From Bradyrhizobium sp. BR13661 (GTDB lineage: Bacteria > Pseudomonadota > Alphaproteobacteria > Rhizobiales > Xanthobacteraceae), in contig NZ_JARXWB010000014.1 in the NCBI RefSeq assembly GCF_029892425.1, positions 124,001 to 188,000 on the forward strand: a stretch of DNA of 64,000 nt, given 5' to 3'. Positions 61,030-64,000 of the stretch are shown here, piece by piece (position 1 is the first letter of the stretch; each line of letters starts with the position of its first letter). Both the position numbers and the translations under genes were made by a program. Below the pieces are notes generated by a model. The model was not told the DNA's origin and ran no database searches. It saw nothing but the letters and a program-made list of their open reading frames with translations.

Positions 61030-61485
61030 CTATTTGCTTCCATGCGCCGCTTTGTGTTGATCCACGTCACCATTCATCATGACCACGCCCTCGAAGCGTG
61101 AGAACGTCGCGGTCTTTTCCGGTGGCAGCCTGGCTTCGGCCCTCGCCAGATCCTTTTCGAGGCTCTCGGCATCCGCGACAGGAACGCCAGCTTTCACCAA
61201 TGCGTCCCTGGTCTTGATGCCGTCTCCGGCGCAGAGAATAATGGTCCATGTCCCATGATCATTGCGCAACAGGGCGCGACCGCCCATCTCGCCCTGGGCC
61301 CAATCGGCAATCGCGTGTTTGCCTGACACCATGATCGGCTCGACAGAAAGCGGCTCCTGCGGCTTATCGAATATGCCATGAAGAAGCTGAATGATGGATG
61401 CCTCGTCAGAGCCTGCCGGCGCAGCAATGCAGGCGATCGAGTGCATCATCAGGGCAACCAGCGTAGCCAAAGCTCTTTTGAACAT
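61030..61485 (-). CDS. Copper-uptake-system-associated periplasmic protein
   Basis: The 151-residue protein has a signal peptide (MFKRALATLVALMMHSIACIAA), then SIIQLLHGIFDKPQEPLSVEPIMVSGKHAIADWAQGEMGGRALLRNDHGTWTIILCAGDGIK and FSRFEGVVMMNGDVDQH. I recognise this as the family that annotation pipelines call copper uptake system-associated; its molecular role is not known to me. ATG 61485 has AAGGAG 6 nt upstream. It lies 11 bp from the DJ-1 gene that follows. Confidence 0.7.
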   Translation of the reverse strand: MFKRALATLVALMMHSIACIAAPAGSDEASIIQLLHGIFDKPQEPLSVEPIMVSGKHAIADWAQGEMGGRALLRNDHGTWTIILCAGDGIKTRDALVKAGVPVADAESLEKDLARAEARLPPEKTATFSRFEGVVMMNGDVDQHKAAHGSK

Positions 61486-61532
61486 CTCCAACTCCTTGGT
61501 CTCACACGAGCGTAAACAGATCCGTTCGGCGT

Positions 61533-62363
61533 TTAGCCATCGCGATATCTGGGATAGACTTCTCGCCCTATCTTTTCGGCGTCCTTGTTGAAGTCAACGA
61601 ACATGTCGCGCATCATTTTTGTGACCTCGCTTGGGGCCTTCGCCGGCGTTCCGGCGTCGTATGGCGGCTCCGGCGCGTACTGCGCCATCAACTGAACGCA
61701 TTCCGCATATTGCCGGTCCCGTAACTGCCCGACGAGCGAGAGGCCGAAATCGATTCCAGAGGTCACGCCGCCAGCCGTAATTCTGTTGCGGTCACGGACG
61801 ATTCTGTCTTCGCTCGGCGTCGCGCCGAACAGCGGTAACAGCGAAACCGCGGCCCAGTGCGACGTCGCCTTGTAGCCGGTGAGAAGTCCGGCTGCGCCCA
61901 GCAGCAATGAACCCGTGCAGACCGAGGTGACGAATTTGGCGCGCGATCCGCGGTCTCTCAGAAAGCGAAGCGTGCTGTCGTCCTGCATCGCGGCGAGCGT
62001 GCCGGTCGCGCCACCGGGGACGCAGATGATGTCGAGGTCAGCCGGGCATTCGTCGAAGCTCGCGCTGGGTTGAAACGCGAGCCCTGTGTCGCTCTTCACG
62101 ATGTCTTTGCTCTTGCCGACAATGTGTGTCGTCGCGCCGAGAAGGCCGGTCAGCATGGCGTGCGGCCCGACCATGTCGAGTGCCGTGAACTCCGGATAGA
62201 TGAGGAACGCAATCTGCTCTTTCCCCATCCAGCTCGCAGGCACCTGCGACATGTCATGACCGGTCGTCGTCCCGGCCGAGACCTCAGCGGCCGGTGCGGA
62301 CCGCAGTCCCGCGGTGGCGAATCCCACGGCGGACGCGAGAAGCAGATCTCGTTTCGATATCAT
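61533..62363 (-). CDS. Exported DJ-1/PfpI (isonitrile hydratase-like) protein 2
   Basis: The 276-residue protein is a paralogue of 60239-61018: IAFLIYPEFTALDMVGPHAMLTGL, IICVPGGATGTLAAM, and VTSVCTGSLLLGAAGLLTGYKATSHW with the active Cys. The N terminus (ISKRDLLLASAVGFATAGLRSAPAA) is Tat-like but with KR. A C-terminal region (EPPYDAGTPAKAPSEVTKMMRDMF) also matches the paralogue. GGGAG lies about 8 nt before ATG 62363. It follows the TonB receptor by 69 bp. Confidence 0.8.
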   Translation of the reverse strand: MISKRDLLLASAVGFATAGLRSAPAAEVSAGTTTGHDMSQVPASWMGKEQIAFLIYPEFTALDMVGPHAMLTGLLGATTHIVGKSKDIVKSDTGLAFQPSASFDECPADLDIICVPGGATGTLAAMQDDSTLRFLRDRGSRAKFVTSVCTGSLLLGAAGLLTGYKATSHWAAVSLLPLFGATPSEDRIVRDRNRITAGGVTSGIDFGLSLVGQLRDRQYAECVQLMAQYAPEPPYDAGTPAKAPSEVTKMMRDMFVDFNKDAEKIGREVYPRYRDG

Positions 62364-62432
62364 TCGTTCACTCCCAATACGTCGAGATGATGCGACACCC
62401 GTTCTGACTTCGGCGACAAGTCATCAAGGACA

Positions 62433-64000
62433 TCAATATCGATAGGCAAGCGTACCGTAGAATGCGCGACCGTCGCCGGGCGCCACCTGACCGCCGAACC
62501 AGAGGAAGGGCACGAAGTATTTCTCGCCCGTCAGGTTCTTGACGTTGAACGACGCCCTCCAGTGCTCGGTCTCATAGGCAATCTTAGCGTCAACGGTGAA
62601 GTACCCTGGCGTCTTGTAGAGATTTAGGTTGTCGACATATTGCGACGACGCGACGTAGACACCGGCACCGGCGCTCCAGCCTCTGAGATAGGGCCAGTCG
62701 AAGGCGTAATTTATCCAAAACCGGCCTGAATCTTCGGGAACACCGGGGACCCGGTTTCCTTGTGGCGTTCCCGCATTCGAGTCGGAATACCTGACATCCG
62801 TATGGCCGTAGCTTGCCAACACCTTCCAGTTCTTGCTGGGCTGCCAGATCAAGTCGGCCTCATAGCCCTTCGATTCCTGGGCGGATTCGGCCCCGATACC
62901 GACGCCAATTGTCACGGGCACGTTCTGGCGCTGGATGTCGAACACCGCGACGGTGCCGGTCAATTGGTCATTGATGTTGAATTTGAAGCCGCCCTCGATC
63001 TGCTTCGACGTTTCGGGTGCGATATTGGTGTTCAATGCCTGCGTGAATGGTTGCGTTTGCATCCCCTCGCTATAGCTCCCGTAGACCGACAGTCCGGGAA
63101 TGAGATCGAGGACAGCTCCGAACCGGGGCAGAGCCTTGGTCGTGTCGGTGCCGAATTGAGTCGGCGCAAAAACTCCCGTACTGAACGGGTAGTTTTCGAG
63201 GTAGTCGATATTGATGCTCGCGAGCCTCACGCCGGCAAGGATATGAAGACGATCGTAAATCGTGGACTGCAGTTGCGTGTATGCGCCCTTGGTGGTGTAG
63301 GCACTGTTGAAGTCGAAAAACGGGAAGAAAAAGGCTGCGGATGCCGCGGTGGGATCCGTGTACGGCGTCGGAAAGACAGGATTGTTCACCAGGTCGACCG
63401 GTGCAATGCCGAGGTCGGTGTTCATGTGACCGCGATCGGTCACGCGGCTGTAGTCGGCGCCCGTGAGCCAGACGTTGTTGGTTGGGCCCAACCTGAAACG
63501 CGCCTCCAGATTGGGGTTCACGGAGAACTCCTGCTGCTTCTGCAGAAGATCGACATTCAACAGGCTCCAGGTCGTTGGACCGACATCCGGCGCGGCGGTT
63601 TGCGTTGTCTGGCTCCTCTGATCGAAACTTTGGTCCGCGAAACGAGCCTTGATGTTGAAGGACCAGATGGAATCGATCTTGCGATCGAACGTCGCCGTCA
63701 CGCTCTTGACTTCGCTATAGCTCTTCGGAATGTTTGAGGGGCCAATATACAGATCGGGATTGAGGCGGAAGCTACCCGCCACGGTGCCAACCGCCGGAAG
63801 TCCCTCATAGGCCTGTTGCTCGAGGCGCGAGATGCGCCCCTGGATCGTCAGCGTCGTGTCTTCCTTGTTCGTCAGTGTCAGTGTCGGATTGAATGAATAG
63901 CGGTCCTGGTGCACGACATCGACGAAGGTATCGTTCGACGTATAGGCGCCCGTGAACCGGAACAACACGGTCTTGTCGGCTGAAAGCGGCTGGTTGAAAT
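62433..64000 (-). CDS. TonB-dependent receptor, siderophore-type, 5' end outside the window
   Basis: About 522 residues of the C-terminal barrel are present: FRFTGAYTSNDTFVDVVHQDRYSFNPTLTLTNKEDT and SVYGSYSEGMQTQPFTQALNTNIAPETSKQIEGGFKFNINDQLTGTVAVFDIQRQN, ending AFYGTLAYRY with a terminal aromatic. The pattern ETSKQIEGGFK and NVKNLTGEKYFVP is typical of siderophore receptors. The signal peptide and plug lie to the right of the window. It is first in the run with DJ-1 proteins and the copper-associated protein. Confidence 0.9.
   Translation of the reverse strand, partial: FNQPLSADKTVLFRFTGAYTSNDTFVDVVHQDRYSFNPTLTLTNKEDTTLTIQGRISRLEQQAYEGLPAVGTVAGSFRLNPDLYIGPSNIPKSYSEVKSVTATFDRKIDSIWSFNIKARFADQSFDQRSQTTQTAAPDVGPTTWSLLNVDLLQKQQEFSVNPNLEARFRLGPTNNVWLTGADYSRVTDRGHMNTDLGIAPVDLVNNPVFPTPYTDPTAASAAFFFPFFDFNSAYTTKGAYTQLQSTIYDRLHILAGVRLASINIDYLENYPFSTGVFAPTQFGTDTTKALPRFGAVLDLIPGLSVYGSYSEGMQTQPFTQALNTNIAPETSKQIEGGFKFNINDQLTGTVAVFDIQRQNVPVTIGVGIGAESAQESKGYEADLIWQPSKNWKVLASYGHTDVRYSDSNAGTPQGNRVPGVPEDSGRFWINYAFDWPYLRGWSAGAGVYVASSQYVDNLNLYKTPGYFTVDAKIAYETEHWRASFNVKNLTGEKYFVPFLWFGGQVAPGDGRAFYGTLAYRY

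Noticed and set aside
1..64000. CRISPR array
   Set aside because: No set of regularly spaced short direct repeats with unique spacers was seen.
38897..64000. Prophage
   Set aside because: Apart from the integrase no phage structural, lysis or replication genes are present; cargo is metal uptake.

Overview
The window is high-GC alphaproteobacterial chromosome, most like Bradyrhizobium or a close Bradyrhizobiaceae relative. I infer this from the gene content (carA, GatB/YqeY and dnaG in a row, carB-greA, an EcfG-type promoter before dps), the protein sequences, and dispersed palindromic intergenic repeats. The assignment rests on recognition, not on a database search.

Positions 1 to about 38.9 kb look like ordinary core chromosome. 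In order it holds: the 5' part of dnaG; a chlorite-dismutase-like protein, gamma-glutamylcyclotransferase and N-formylglutamate amidohydrolase; a DUF3592 protein, a LysE exporter and an LVIVD-repeat protein; an ArsR-SRPBCC-SRPBCC operon with a clear operator; a DUF2189 membrane protein and a hybrid histidine kinase; an acyl-CoA synthetase/epoxide hydrolase pair; GatB/YqeY and carA; a cupin, Dps and a methyltransferase; an unusual tRNA-Cys-like gene; an ArsR/MFS divergent pair; carB and greA; DoxX, Lrp, trxB, LysR and a DHDPS-family aldolase; two tiny membrane proteins; an orphan ParA; an AEC transporter; several small domain proteins; a C45 acyltransferase; and a lower-GC membrane-anchored caspase-like gene.

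At 38.9 kb a truncated tRNA-His 3' half sits 150 bp from a tyrosine recombinase. This marks the left end of an integrated island that runs to the window end. The island is almost wholly about metal uptake. (i) Copper, 41.7-47.1 kb: a DUF2946 leader ORF, TonB receptor, PepSY protein, COG4315 protein and PCu(A)C chaperone, all on the minus strand. (ii) Nickel, 49.0-51.4 kb: a TonB receptor preceded by an exact copy of the E. coli-type NikR operator. (iii) Cobalt/B12, 51.5-55.5 kb: a cobalamin riboswitch, TonB receptor and NiCoT permease. (iv) 56.1-59.9 kb: a second DUF2946-led operon with two outer-membrane proteins, a TlpA-like thioredoxin, a MORN-repeat protein and a tiny Cys-rich secreted protein. 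(v) 60.2-64.0 kb: two exported DJ-1/isonitrile-hydratase-like proteins around a copper-uptake-associated protein, next to another TonB receptor that runs off the window. A divergent plsX paralogue and a cytochrome c are also carried.

The most interesting signals are the co-location of nickel-, cobalt/B12- and copper-type control elements on one tRNA-targeted island, the possible isonitrile-metallophore module at the right end, and the two DUF2946 leader ORFs.
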